Below, in pieces: positions 52,709 to 61,461 of a stretch of DNA of 64,000 nt; within the stretch, counting starts at the first letter, position 1; each line of letters starts with the position of its first letter. The translations under genes and the position numbers were made by a program. This DNA is from Sphingomonas sp. (GTDB lineage Bacteria; Pseudomonadota; Alphaproteobacteria; Sphingomonadales; Sphingomonadaceae): assembly GCA_013001055.1 (NCBI GenBank), contig JABDNH010000016.1:1-64000 (forward strand), given 5' to 3'. A model generated the notes under the pieces. The model made no database searches. It had not been told where the DNA came from and worked only from the letters and a program-made list of their open reading frames with translations.

Positions 52709-54241
52709 CTAACGGGCGCGGCGGACAAGGGCAACGGCCATTAGTGCCAACGCCAGCAAGAGCGGGATCAGGTTGCGGCCATAGTCTGCGAAAACAGTGG
52801 TAGCAGCGGCTGCAGGGAGCACCGTGTCGATGGCCCCGGCTTGGCGCCACGGAATGCTGCCTCGTACCGCGCCCTTGCTGTCAATGACCGCGCTGATGCC
52901 CGTGGGTGTCGAACGAATGATGGGCAGACCCTCCTCGACGGCGCGCAGGCGCGCCTGGGCAAGATGCTGGGGCGGGCCCCAGGCACCGAACCAGGCGTCA
53001 TTGGATGGGTTGAAGATGAATTCGGGGCGATTGTCCGGGTCGATAACCCGGCCCGGGAAAACGATTTCATAGCAGATCTGCACGCCCATCTTGCCGAAAC
53101 CGGGCAGTTCGTAGGTCATCGGGCCGGGGCCTGCAGAAAAGTCGAAAGCGCCCGGCGCCAGGCGAGCCAGCCCGAATGGCTCGAGCAACCCGCGCATCGG
53201 CAGATATTCGCCCCAAGGGAGCAGATGCGCCTTGTCGTAGCGCGCCTCGATCTCGGCGTCACGGCCAAGGATAAAAACGCTGTTGGTAGCGGCGTCGACG
53301 GTCTGGCCATCGTCGGACTGAAGCGCGATACCGCCGGTAACGAGCCAGTCGCCGGGGTTGATCGGCTGGACCGCGCGGGCGCGTTCGAACCGGGTCGCGA
53401 AGTCGGCGATGGGGCGCTGATCGTCGAGCGGTCGCACGACCGCGGCCTCGGGCCAGAAAAGCAAGCGGGGGCTTTGCTGCCCTGTGCGGGAGAGCTCGTC
53501 GAGAATACGCGCCGCCTCGGCAGCAAAGCCCGGACGCCACTTGTCGGATTGGTCGATATTGGGCTGGACGATGGTGATGCGCGGCTGCTCACCCGATGTC
53601 GGGGCTGGCTGCGGTCCGGGGAAAAGCGCAAATGCCGCGACGACGCCAAGCATCATAAAGCTGCTCAATTGCTGGCGCTTGATCGCCAGCCAGATCGCAC
53701 CCACCAGCAGCACCATCAGCATTGAAAGGCCATAAGTGCCGATTACCGAGGCGGCAGCCCGCCAAGGCGTGTCCACGAATGCCGCTCCAATGGGATTCCA
53801 CGCGAATCCTGTAAGCATCGTGCCGCGCAGCCACTCGGTGATGACCCAGGCGCCCGCCAGCGCCAGTAAGGTGATAAGCGGCTTTTCGCGGCCAAGTTTC
53901 CACGCCAGCGCGGTGGCAATGGCAGGATAGACGGCAAGGTAGAAAGAAAGAATGGGGACAGCGGCCCAGCCGACCCATGCCGGCATCGCGGCCTGGTAGG
54001 TCCAGGCGGTGGCGATCCAGTTGAGACCCACAGTGAAATGACCCATGCCGAAGAGCCAGCCCAGCAAGCCGGCGCGTTTCGCCTTCGTGACCGGATCGAG
54101 CAGCCAGACCAGCAATAGCAGCGCCAACGGCATCATGGGCCACAGGCCGAGCGGCGCGAAAGCTGTCGCCGACAGGCTGCCTGCGACCAGCGCGACCAGG
54201 GCGCCGCGCTTACCCTCTCGCCATTGCGACGTTCGGCCCAC
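52709..54241 (-). CDS. lnt: apolipoprotein N-acyltransferase
   Basis: A 510-residue integral membrane enzyme that adds the third acyl chain to lipoproteins. Six or so membrane helices come first (to about residue 190), followed by the nitrilase-like domain with the catalytic triad in FWPEAAV (Glu), [14 protein letters not shown] (Lys) and [12 protein letters not shown] (Cys), and one last helix. It lies 3 bp after ybeX in the same operon, consistent with the miaB-phoH-ybeY-ybeX-lnt order. Several lipoproteins in this window would be its substrates. Confidence 0.95.
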   Translation of the reverse strand: MGRTSQWREGKRGALVALVAGSLSATAFAPLGLWPMMPLALLLLVWLLDPVTKAKRAGLLGWLFGMGHFTVGLNWIATAWTYQAAMPAWVGWAAVPILSFYLAVYPAIATALAWKLGREKPLITLLALAGAWVITEWLRGTMLTGFAWNPIGAAFVDTPWRAAASVIGTYGLSMLMVLLVGAIWLAIKRQQLSSFMMLGVVAAFALFPGPQPAPTSGEQPRITIVQPNIDQSDKWRPGFAAEAARILDELSRTGQQSPRLLFWPEAAVVRPLDDQRPIADFATRFERARAVQPINPGDWLVTGGIALQSDDGQTVDAATNSVFILGRDAEIEARYDKAHLLPWGEYLPMRGLLEPFGLARLAPGAFDFSAGPGPMTYELPGFGKMGVQICYEIVFPGRVIDPDNRPEFIFNPSNDAWFGAWGPPQHLAQARLRAVEEGLPIIRSTPTGISAVIDSKGAVRGSIPWRQAGAIDTVLPAAAATTVFADYGRNLIPLLLALALMAVALVRRAR

Positions 54242-54244
54242 TAA

Positions 54245-55120
54245 CTACTCGGCCTCATCCATCGTCTCCTCGGGCGCATGAAGACGTATTCGGGTAACGC
54301 GGCGCTGCTCGGCAGAAACGCATTCGAGACGCCAGCCCGAGGGGTGACTTACGCTCTCGCCGGGCTCGAGGATGCGCTCGGCCAGCAGGAAGGCGAGCCC
54401 GCCGATGGTGTCGACATCGTCTTCTTCCCACACGAGCTTCTCGTCGACTTTCTCGATGATCTCTTCCATCTCGACGCGCGCATCGGCGTCCCAGATGCCG
54501 TCCGCAACCATGATGAGCTGCGGTTCGGAATCCATCTCGTCATGCTCGTCTTCGATCTCGCCGACGATCTCCTCGACGACATCCTCGATCGTGACGACCC
54601 CTTCAGTGCCGCCAAATTCATCGACGACAATGGCAAGATGCACGCGCTCGGCGCGCATTCGGCCGAGAATATCGATGACGCCCATCGATTCGGGAACGAA
54701 AAGCGGATCGCGCAGCATGTCCTCGAGGCCGCGGCTGGCGCTACCCAGCTTGGCTTTGAAAACGTCCTTGATGTGCAACATGCCGACAATGTCATCGAGA
54801 CCATCGCCGGTGACGGGGAGGCGGCTATGCTCGGCCTCGGCGAATTCTTCGACCAGCTGTTCGAAGCTGATGTCCTTGTGGACTGACACGATCTCGCCGC
54901 GCGGGACGCAAATGTCGCCGGCGGTGCGGTCGCCGAAATGCAGTAGGTTGCGCAGCATCTGGCGCTCGTGGGGCGAAAGGTCGCCGACCCTGACCGGCTC
55001 GGCATCGGCCTCGTCGATTGCTTCCTCGATCTCTTCGCGCAGGCTTTTGTCGTCATCGCCGAGGAACAGCGAGCGCATGCCGCGCCATAATCGGTTGGGT
55101 TCGTCGGGGCGGCTGGCCAT
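54245..55120 (-). CDS. ybeX: HlyC/CorC-family CBS-domain protein (YbeX)
   Basis: A 291-residue cytosolic protein of the CorC/YbeX group: an N-terminal part with LSPHERQMLRNLLHFGDRTAGDICVPR, two CBS domains (VEEFAEAEHSRLPVTGDGLDDIVGMLHIKDV; HLAIVVDEFGGTEGVVTIEDVVEEIVGEI) and a C-terminal transporter-associated domain (EEDDVDTIGGLAFLLAERIL). No membrane segment. YbeX is tied to ribosome metabolism and Mg2+ homeostasis. It overlaps ybeY by one base. Confidence 0.93.
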   Translation of the reverse strand: MASRPDEPNRLWRGMRSLFLGDDDKSLREEIEEAIDEADAEPVRVGDLSPHERQMLRNLLHFGDRTAGDICVPRGEIVSVHKDISFEQLVEEFAEAEHSRLPVTGDGLDDIVGMLHIKDVFKAKLGSASRGLEDMLRDPLFVPESMGVIDILGRMRAERVHLAIVVDEFGGTEGVVTIEDVVEEIVGEIEDEHDEMDSEPQLIMVADGIWDADARVEMEEIIEKVDEKLVWEEDDVDTIGGLAFLLAERILEPGESVSHPSGWRLECVSAEQRRVTRIRLHAPEETMDEAE

Positions 55121-55617
55121 CAGGCGGCACTTTCAAGATAGGGATCGGCAATGCCGATACGGGCAAGGGCGCGGATTTCGCGCGTCTCCATGTCCTCGGC
55201 CGTCTCATCGTCCTGATGATCGTGACCGAGCAGGTGAAGCATGCCGTGCACCATGAGGTGACCGGCATGATGATCGAGCGGCAGCGCCTTTTCGGACGCC
55301 TCGCGGGCGCAAGTCTCGTAGGCCATGGCGATGTCGCCCAGCATTGCAGGCGGACCGTTTGCGGGAAGGTCGAAGTCGTCGAGCATCGGGAAACTCAGCA
55401 CGTTGGTCGGCTTATCTTTCCCGCGCCACTGGACATTCAACGCGCGCACTGTCTCGTCGTCGGTCAGCGACAGGCTAACCTCGGCATTCGCCTGGGCAAT
55501 ATGCGGGTGTGCACTTTCCGCGATGGCGGCAGCAAAAGCGCGGGATGCGAGGTCGGCCCAGTGGCCGCTGCTACTGTCCCATTCCCCTTCGGAATCGAGC
55601 GCAATCTCTAGCGTCAT
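55120..55617 (-). CDS. ybeY: rRNA maturation endoribonuclease YbeY
   Basis: A 165-residue zinc-dependent RNase. The metal site is HLMVHGMLHLLGHDH (HxxxHxxxxxH). NAEVSLSLTDDETVRALNVQWRGKDKPTNVLSFP is the conserved front. It acts in 16S rRNA 3'-end processing and ribosome quality control. Its ends overlap phoH by 4 bases (ATGA) and ybeX by one, so translation is coupled along the operon. Confidence 0.96.
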   Translation of the reverse strand: MTLEIALDSEGEWDSSSGHWADLASRAFAAAIAESAHPHIAQANAEVSLSLTDDETVRALNVQWRGKDKPTNVLSFPMLDDFDLPANGPPAMLGDIAMAYETCAREASEKALPLDHHAGHLMVHGMLHLLGHDHQDDETAEDMETREIRALARIGIADPYLESAA

Positions 55618-56603
55618 GACGGCCCTTCATAAGCATCGACGATGCGTCCGACCAGAGGGTGGCGCACGACATCGGCGCCGGTGAAGCGCACCATCGCGAT
55701 GCCGTCGACGCCCTCGAGCTTGGATACCGCATCGGCGAGACCGCTCATTCCCGGATCGGGCAGGTCGACCTGCTTGGGGTCGCCGCAGATGACCATGCGG
55801 CTGCGCATGCCGAATCGGGTGAGGAACATCTTCATCTGCGCGGGCGTGGTGTTCTGCGCCTCATCGAGGATGATGACAGCGTCATTCAGGGTGCGGCCGC
55901 GCATGAAGGCGATGGGGGCAATTTCGATCTCGCCAGAAGCGATGCGGCGTTCGACCTGTTCGGCGGGGAGCATGTCGTAGAGCGCGTCGTAGAGCGGACG
56001 GAGGTACGGATCGACCTTTTCCTTCATGTCGCCGGGCAGGAAGCCGAGCCGCTCGCCGGCTTCGACGGCGGGTCGCGACAGGATAAGGCGTTCGACGCTG
56101 CCGGTGATGAGCTGACTTACGGCTTGCGCGACGGCAAGATAGGTCTTGCCCGTGCCCGCGGGGCCGAGCGCGAAAATCATGTCCTGCTTGGCCAGCGCCT
56201 TCATGTAGGTGGTCTGCGTCGCAGAGCGCGGGGCGATCGTCTTCTTGCGCGTGCGGATCATCACCTTGGGAGGATCCGCGACCTCCTGGTTCACTATGCC
56301 GTCCAGTTGCGGCTGGCTGGCCATGCCGATCACGGCTTCGACCGCTTCTTCGTCGACGTCCTGCCCCTGGTCGAGACGCTGGTAGAGGCCGATCAATACT
56401 TCACGCGCACGCGCCGTATCTTCGGGATCGCCCTGGATCGCGACGCGATTGCCGCGCGCGGCGACCTTCACGTTGAGCCGGTCCTCGATGATGACGAGAT
56501 GGCGATCGAACTCGCCGAACAGCGGTCCGAGCAGATAGGGCTGGTCGAACTCCAGCTCGAGTCTGGCGCCTTCTTCGATCACGGCAGCAGCATTTTTGGC
56601 CAT
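55614..56603 (-). CDS. phoH: PhoH family ATPase (YbeZ)
   Basis: A 329-residue P-loop protein. The N-terminal KH-like part (LLGPLFGEFDRHLVIIEDRLNVKVAARGNRVAIQGD) precedes the ATPase: Walker A FALGPAGTGKTYLA, LSRPAVEAGERLGFLPGDM and Walker B VILDEAQNTTPAQMKMFLTR. PhoH/YbeZ works with YbeY on ribosomal RNA in several bacteria. One base of overlap with the miaB stop. Confidence 0.95.
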   Translation of the reverse strand: MAKNAAAVIEEGARLELEFDQPYLLGPLFGEFDRHLVIIEDRLNVKVAARGNRVAIQGDPEDTARAREVLIGLYQRLDQGQDVDEEAVEAVIGMASQPQLDGIVNQEVADPPKVMIRTRKKTIAPRSATQTTYMKALAKQDMIFALGPAGTGKTYLAVAQAVSQLITGSVERLILSRPAVEAGERLGFLPGDMKEKVDPYLRPLYDALYDMLPAEQVERRIASGEIEIAPIAFMRGRTLNDAVIILDEAQNTTPAQMKMFLTRFGMRSRMVICGDPKQVDLPDPGMSGLADAVSKLEGVDGIAMVRFTGADVVRHPLVGRIVDAYEGPS

Positions 56604-57922
56604 CAGGCGGCGACTTTCTCTTTCACGCGGCCGCCCAGGCTGTTGGGCAGCGCCTGCACGATCTCGACATCGACCATGGCGCCGATAGGTGCGTCGGTCT
56701 CGACGAAAACGGATTGGAGCCAGGGCGATTTGCCGATCATCTGGCCGCTCCGTTTACCGGTGCGTTCAATGAGGATCGACAAGGTGTCGCCGACCTTTGA
56801 GCGGTTAAAATCGAGGCTGTGCGCGGAAATGCGGGATTGTAGGCGCTGTAGGCGCTCATCCATCACTGCGGGCTCGATCTGGTCCTCCATTTGCGCGGCG
56901 GGTGTGCCCGGACGCGGCGAATATTTGAACGAATAGGCCGAAGCGTATCGCACCGCATCGACGATAGCGAGCGTTTCTTCGAATTCGGCGTCGGTTTCGC
57001 CCGGAAAGCCGACGATGAAATCGCCGCTAACTGCCATGTCGGGGCGCGCTGCGCGGAAGCGCTCGATCAGCCTGAGATAGCTTTCGGCAGTATGATGCCT
57101 GTTCATGGCCTTGAGGATGCGGTCGCTGCCGGCCTGCACGGGCAGGTGCAGATAGGGCATGAGCTTATCTACTTCGCCGTGCGCAGCGATCAGACCTTCA
57201 TCCATGTCGGCGGGGTGGCTGGTGGTGTAGCGGATGCGCTCCAGGCCATCGATCCTGGCAAGACGACGCACCAGCAGTTCAAGACCGCCGGTCTGGCCCT
57301 TCTCATTCTCGCCGCTCCATGCGGAGACGTTCTGGCCGAGCAGCGTGATTTCGCGCGCGCCGCGGTCGACGAGACTTTCCGCCTCGGCGACGATATCGGC
57401 CCACGGACGCGAGATTTCGGCGCCGCGGGTGTAGGGCACGACGCAGTAGGTGCAGAACTTGTCGCAGCCCTCTGCCACCGTCAGGAAGGCACTGGGTCCG
57501 ACTTTCGAACGCGCGGGCATGGCGTCGAACTTGGAGATGGCAGGCATGTCGGTATCGACCGGCCGCTGGCCCTTTTCTGCTCCTTCGATCAGATCAGGCA
57601 GGCGGTGATAGGCTTGCGGGCCGACCACGATGTCTATTGCGTCCGAGCGACGCTGTGCTTCGCCGCCTTCGGCCTGCGCAACGCAGCCGGCCAGCGCGAT
57701 CATCGGGCGCGTGCCATCGGTCTTCTTGAGGCGGCCGACATCGGAATAGGCCTTCTCCGCGGCTTTTTCGCGGATGTGGCAGGTGTTTAGGACGACGAGG
57801 TCGGCATCTTCGCCGTCTTTGGCCTCGGTCATTCCCTTGTCGCCGAGCAGTTCCGCCATGCGTTCGCCGTCATAAACGTTCATCTGGCAGCCGAAGCTCT
57901 TGATTCGAAAGCTTTTGGTCAT
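56603..57922 (-). CDS. miaB: tRNA-2-methylthio-N6-dimethylallyladenosine synthase MiaB
   Basis: A 439-residue radical-SAM methylthiotransferase acting on i6A37 of tRNAs. The N-terminal cluster ligands are in SFGCQMNVYDG, VLNTCHIREKAAEK and LAGCVAQAEG; the radical-SAM motif is CDKFCTYCVVPYTRG; a TRAM domain closes the protein (QMIGKSPWLQSVFVE). It overlaps the acyltransferase gene by 4 bases and phoH by one. Confidence 0.97.
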   Translation of the reverse strand: MTKSFRIKSFGCQMNVYDGERMAELLGDKGMTEAKDGEDADLVVLNTCHIREKAAEKAYSDVGRLKKTDGTRPMIALAGCVAQAEGGEAQRRSDAIDIVVGPQAYHRLPDLIEGAEKGQRPVDTDMPAISKFDAMPARSKVGPSAFLTVAEGCDKFCTYCVVPYTRGAEISRPWADIVAEAESLVDRGAREITLLGQNVSAWSGENEKGQTGGLELLVRRLARIDGLERIRYTTSHPADMDEGLIAAHGEVDKLMPYLHLPVQAGSDRILKAMNRHHTAESYLRLIERFRAARPDMAVSGDFIVGFPGETDAEFEETLAIVDAVRYASAYSFKYSPRPGTPAAQMEDQIEPAVMDERLQRLQSRISAHSLDFNRSKVGDTLSILIERTGKRSGQMIGKSPWLQSVFVETDAPIGAMVDVEIVQALPNSLGGRVKEKVAA

Positions 57923-58659
57923 GGCGCGGGGCTATAGTCGTTGGGCGCGCCCAAACCAAGCGCATCGGCAATTGCTGCGCTGGCGCGCGCGGCAAGCAGC
58001 TTGCGATTTTCTGACGGATCGAGCGGGTCGAGCATGCGGATGTCGACATGGATTGGCTGCCAGCGCGACAGTACACGCTTGAAATTGGCCAGTCCGCCTT
58101 CATCGCCGTGCCACGCCACGAAGGTCGCATCGTCGCGGTAATCGATAGCTACGGGCACGAGCTTCGCGCCTTCGGGAGCGGGAATGACCGCGCCGAATAA
58201 TGCGGGCCGGAAACGCTTGAGGCTCTTGCCGTCATTGGTGGTGCCTTCAGGAAACACCGCGAGCGGCAGATAATGATCGAAACGGCGGCGGACGGCGGCG
58301 ACCTGCTGCGCGATATCGCGGCGCGCCTGGCGGTCGACATAAAGCGTCTCGCGCTGGTCGGCGAGCCACTTTAGAAACGCGCTTTGCTTGACCTCGGCCT
58401 TGGAGACAAAGGCGCTGCCGAGCGTGCCGCCAAGGACCAGAATGTCCAGCCAACTGACATGATTTGCAACGATCAGCGTTTGCGGTGTCGGCGCGGGGCC
58501 GATGCGGTGGGCGCGGATGCCCATGATCCAGGCCGCCCATTTTAGAAAGAGCCGACCCACGGCACCGCGGCCGGTGACCGCTTTGAACAGGATGTGCGGG
58601 ATGATGAGGAGCGCAAGGAGAACGGCCAGAAGGACCAGCCGAAATACGAGGAGGATCAA
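57919..58659 (-). CDS. lysophospholipid acyltransferase family protein (PlsC-like)
   Basis: A 246-residue membrane-bound acyltransferase. An N-terminal helix (LLVFRLVLLAVLLALLIIPHI) anchors it; the HX4D motif is NHVSWLD and the second motif is FPEGTTNDGKSL. It probably acylates 1-acyl-glycerol-3-phosphate or a related lysolipid. Translationally coupled on both sides (4-base overlaps with miaB and fur), so it is the second gene of the fur-plsC-miaB operon. Whether it is the essential PlsC or an additional paralogue cannot be read here. Confidence 0.9.
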   Translation of the reverse strand: MILLVFRLVLLAVLLALLIIPHILFKAVTGRGAVGRLFLKWAAWIMGIRAHRIGPAPTPQTLIVANHVSWLDILVLGGTLGSAFVSKAEVKQSAFLKWLADQRETLYVDRQARRDIAQQVAAVRRRFDHYLPLAVFPEGTTNDGKSLKRFRPALFGAVIPAPEGAKLVPVAIDYRDDATFVAWHGDEGGLANFKRVLSRWQPIHVDIRMLDPLDPSENRKLLAARASAAIADALGLGAPNDYSPAP

Positions 58660-59084
58660 TCGCCGTCCTTTTTGATCTTCACGCCATAAAGCTCCATGCG
58701 GTGATCGACGAGGCGATAGCCCAGCCGCTCGGCGATGACCTTCTGCAGCTCCTCGAGTTCGTCGTCGACGAATTCGATGACTTCGCCGTTCTCCACGTCG
58801 ATGAGATGATCATGATGATCGTCGGTCGCCGCTTCATAGCGCGAACGCCCGTCACCAAATTCGTGGCGCTCGAGGATTCCCGCCTCTTCGAACAGGCGGA
58901 CGGTGCGATAGACCGTGGCGATCGATATGTTGGGATCGACGCGCGAGGCGCGGCGGTGCAGCGCGTCGACATCGGGATGGTCGTCGGCTTCGCTCAGCAC
59001 TTTCGCGATTGTGCGGCGCTGGTCGGTAATGCGCAGGCCCTTTTCGGCGCACAGCGCTTCGACATCGATAACTCGTTCGCTCAT
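58656..59084 (-). CDS. fur: Fur family transcriptional regulator
   Basis: A 142-residue regulator: winged helix with RITDQRRTIAKVLSEADDHPDVDALHRRA and ISIATVYRTVRLFEEAGI, then the metal site ATDDHHDHLIDVENGEVIEF. In canonical Fur the HHDHLIC is followed by a CxxC zinc site; here both positions lack cysteine (HLIDVENG), as in several alphaproteobacterial Fur proteins. Whether it senses iron or manganese is unclear. The ATG at 59084 is chosen; the longer frame to 59135 has no support. First gene of the plsC/miaB operon. Confidence 0.88.
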   Translation of the reverse strand: MSERVIDVEALCAEKGLRITDQRRTIAKVLSEADDHPDVDALHRRASRVDPNISIATVYRTVRLFEEAGILERHEFGDGRSRYEAATDDHHDHLIDVENGEVIEFVDDELEELQKVIAERLGYRLVDHRMELYGVKIKKDGD

Positions 59085-59119
59085 GTGGGTGGAGATATAG
59101 TCACACGCGCCATAAGAAA

Positions 59120-59149
59120 AGGGGCGAGCAACCATTTTTGCCCGCCCCT
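59120..59149 (-). terminator. rho-independent terminator of mucR
   Basis: AGGGGCG / CGCCCCT stem, extended by GC / GC past a single A-C mismatch, with a T-rich tail on the minus strand (TTTTCTT). It lies between mucR and fur, so fur has its own promoter nearby. Confidence 0.8.
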
Positions 59150-59174
59150 GATTATGTGAAATTGTCGATCTGGG

Positions 59175-59600
59175 TTATTTCTTCTTGCGGCCGCCGCGCT
59201 TTGCCTTGGTGCCGAGCCCGATTTTTTTGGCCAGCTGGCGGCGCTGTTCGGCATAGTTGGGCGCGACCATCGGATAGTCTGGCGACAGGCCCCATTTGGC
59301 GCGATATTCGTCCGGCGTCATGTTGTAGTGCGTCATCAAGTGACGCTTGAGCATTTTCAGCTTTTTCCCGTCCTCGAGGCAGACAATGTAATCGGGTTTA
59401 ATCGACGAGCGGATGGATACGGCGGGTTCGGGCTTTTCCTCTTCTGCGGCAGCGCCATGCAGTTTCGAGAGGCTGTTATGCACGTTTTCAATGAGTTGCG
59501 GCACGTCGTTCACCGCGACCATGTTGTTCGAGACATGGGCCGCCACGATATCGGCCGTCAACGCGATCAGCGTATCGTCGATCATTGTTTCGTCTGTCAT
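59175..59600 (-). CDS. MucR/Ros family zinc-finger regulator
   Basis: A 141-residue DNA-binding protein: an N-terminal helical dimerisation part, then the Ros/MucR zinc-finger core with YIVCLEDGKKLKMLKRHLMTHYNMTPDEYRAKWGL, and a basic C-terminal tail (GTKAKRGGRKKK). The finger has C-LEDG-instead-of-CxxC, as in many MucR proteins. It binds AT-rich DNA and controls exopolysaccharide, motility and virulence genes in alphaproteobacteria. It is set between rimI and fur, an arrangement usual in sphingomonads, and its upstream region contains an inverted repeat (59638-59661). Confidence 0.9.
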   Translation of the reverse strand: MTDETMIDDTLIALTADIVAAHVSNNMVAVNDVPQLIENVHNSLSKLHGAAAEEEKPEPAVSIRSSIKPDYIVCLEDGKKLKMLKRHLMTHYNMTPDEYRAKWGLSPDYPMVAPNYAEQRRQLAKKIGLGTKAKRGGRKKK

Positions 59601-59637
59601 ATGCTTGAGTCTTCCCGAGCCAATTGTTCATTGAATA

Positions 59638-59661
59638 CTTACGTGCAAGGTACCTCGTAAG
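59638..59661. promoter_or_regulatory. inverted repeat upstream of mucR
   Basis: CTTACG (59638-59643) and CGTAAG (59656-59661) form a perfect inverted repeat with a 12-base spacer, about 38 bases before the mucR start. The region from 59601 to 59698 is AT-rich for this genome. It may be a MucR autoregulatory site; that is inference. Confidence 0.3.
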
Positions 59662-59698
59662 AGCAGAATAAGAAAAGCTCAAGTTGCCCGACGAAGAA

Positions 59699-60172
59699 TT
59701 AAATATTCTTTACATATGTTAAAGCGTCGATGCGATCGCCCCCGTCGCCGCAATAATATCGGCGACGACGCCCCGCGACATGGAACCCGGCAGTTTCATA
59801 GAAGTGCGTGGCAGGGTTGCCATCACGCACTTCAAGGTGGAGGCGGCGCGCGCCGATTTCGCCGCACGCGTCGGCGAATTGATCGAGCAGCATGCGACCG
59901 ATACCGCGGCCCTGCGCCGTGGGATCGACAGCAAGTAGCATGAGTTCGGCTTCATCGGAGATGGTGCGGTGGAGAGAAAAGCCAATCAGCGTGGCCCCCT
60001 CTTCGGCAAGCACGAGGCTGACGCCAAGCATCGGCAGGATGCCGGCGCATTGCGATCGGGTCCAGGCTTCGCCGTAGTGGGCATCGAACGCCCGTTCCAT
60101 GACGACCATCACCGCATCGAGATCGTCATAACCGCCGCGGCGGAGCATGACATGATGCGGTGCCGTCGCCAT
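59699..60172 (-). CDS. rimI: GNAT acetyltransferase, RimI-like
   Basis: A 157-residue GNAT enzyme. The acetyl-CoA loop is VDPTAQGRGIGRMLLDQF, with LEVRDGNPATHFYETAGF as the conserved end. It is the usual tsaB partner and may acetylate ribosomal protein S18 or other N-termini. The start is the ATG at 60172, which shares one base with the tsaB stop (TGATG); the frame running to 60541 is inside tsaB and not used. Confidence 0.88.
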   Translation of the reverse strand: MATAPHHVMLRRGGYDDLDAVMVVMERAFDAHYGEAWTRSQCAGILPMLGVSLVLAEEGATLIGFSLHRTISDEAELMLLAVDPTAQGRGIGRMLLDQFADACGEIGARRLHLEVRDGNPATHFYETAGFHVAGRRRRYYCGDGGDRIDALTYVKNI

Positions 60173-60780
60173 CAGGCGGCCTTCGGCTTTGCATCGGGCG
60201 GGCGCCCGTAGAGCGGTTTGGGCGCAAGGCTGCGCAAGGGTTTGGGCAGGTGCATCGTATTGGCCGCATCGGGATATTGGTCCCACGCTTCGCCCGTATG
60301 GCGCGCATCGACCAATGTCTGCGCACCCGGCCCGACGACCGTCGCTGCATCGATCACGCGCGCCGCGGCGGGCGGGGCAAGACTTTGATGGTCTGCGACC
60401 GGCGCGAGTGGCTTGCAGGTGAATTGCTGAACGAAAAGTTCGCCGTGGCCGCCCTGCATCGCGGCGGCGACCTTGTCCGTTCCAACAGCTGCAGCTGCAA
60501 GCAAGGCGAGGCTGCTCATCCCGTACAACGGCACCGACCAACCGATCGACAGGCCCTGCGAAGCAGCGATGCCGACGCGGATGCCAGTGAAGCTACCGGG
60601 ACCGACACCGACAATGATCTGAGTAGGCACATGGTCGCCCAAAAGTTCTTCGACCATGGGGACAAGTTTTTCGGCATGTCCGCGCCCGATCACTTCGTGC
60701 CGGCGCTCCACGAGCTGGCCATTGACGCCGAACAGCGCCGTCGAGCAGGCAGCAGTGGACGTGTCGATCGCGAGGATCAT
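60172..60780 (-). CDS. tsaB: tRNA threonylcarbamoyladenosine biosynthesis protein TsaB
   Basis: A 202-residue ASKHA-fold protein: AIDTSTAACSTAL at the start, GRGHAEKLVPMVEELL, GVGPGSFTGIRVGIAASQGLSIG and the C-terminal catalytically inactive half. It holds TsaD in the t6A37 complex. It is followed by rimI and preceded by an Nfu gene 66 bp away. The intervening 66 bases carry no other gene. Confidence 0.95.
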   Translation of the reverse strand: MILAIDTSTAACSTALFGVNGQLVERRHEVIGRGHAEKLVPMVEELLGDHVPTQIIVGVGPGSFTGIRVGIAASQGLSIGWSVPLYGMSSLALLAAAAVGTDKVAAAMQGGHGELFVQQFTCKPLAPVADHQSLAPPAAARVIDAATVVGPGAQTLVDARHTGEAWDQYPDAANTMHLPKPLRSLAPKPLYGRPPDAKPKAA

Positions 60781-60846
60781 GCGTACTTCTCCAGTCCCCG
60801 AGTCGGGATTGGGACATAATTTGCAGAAAAGCGCAAGTTTTGGCGT

Positions 60847-61440
60847 TTAGACGGCCTCGACGGTTTCCACTTCTGGAACGTAATGTTTGACAAGGCTTTC
60901 GATGCCGTTCTTCAAGGTGATCGTGCTCGAGGGGCAGCCTGCACACGCGCCCTGCATGACAAGGTAGAGCTTGCCATCCTTGTAACCGCGATAGACGATG
61001 TCGCCGCCGTCCTGCGCCACTGCAGGGCGCACGCGGGTTTCAAGCAGTTCCTTGATCTGGTCGATAATCTCCGCGTCCTTGGGATCGTCCTCGAAATCGA
61101 GATCGTCAGCGATCGGCGGCGGCGCGACTTCAAAGTCGGCCTTGCCCGGTTTGAACAGCGGCGCGTCGGTGACGAAATGGTCGAGCAGGATTTCGAGCAC
61201 CATCGGCTCGAGCACGCTCCATTCGACGCTGGGGGCGGCGCTGACAGAGACGAAATCACGCCCGAAATAGACGCCATCGACATTATGCGTTGCGAACAGC
61301 GCTTCAGCCAGCGGGCTGGCCTCGGCGGCTTCCCATGTCGGGAAATCGCGCCCGCCACTTTCCATGACGGTGCGGCCCGGCAGGAACTTCCGGGTCGAGG
61401 GATTGGGCGTCTGTTCGATATGGATCTGCATGGCACTCAT
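60847..61440 (-). CDS. NifU/Nfu-type iron-sulfur scaffold protein
   Basis: A 197-residue protein with an N-terminal Nfu domain (MQIHIEQTPNPSTRKFLPG, VYFGRDFVSVS) and a C-terminal NifU-like domain with C166 and C169 in QGACAGCPSST, the Fe-S binding pair. It delivers [4Fe-4S] clusters to client enzymes, as in mitochondrial NFU1. ATG at 61440 or 61431 (MQIHIEQ). It lies between tsaB and the valine-catabolism genes. Confidence 0.92.
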   Translation of the reverse strand: MSAMQIHIEQTPNPSTRKFLPGRTVMESGGRDFPTWEAAEASPLAEALFATHNVDGVYFGRDFVSVSAAPSVEWSVLEPMVLEILLDHFVTDAPLFKPGKADFEVAPPPIADDLDFEDDPKDAEIIDQIKELLETRVRPAVAQDGGDIVYRGYKDGKLYLVMQGACAGCPSSTITLKNGIESLVKHYVPEVETVEAV

Positions 61441-61461
61441 GTGGGGTCGAGGCGAGGGGGA

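Noticed and set aside
59699-60541. 280-codon version of rimI
   Set aside because: The first 123 codons lie inside tsaB in another frame and show no GNAT similarity; the 157-residue form from 60172 is complete.
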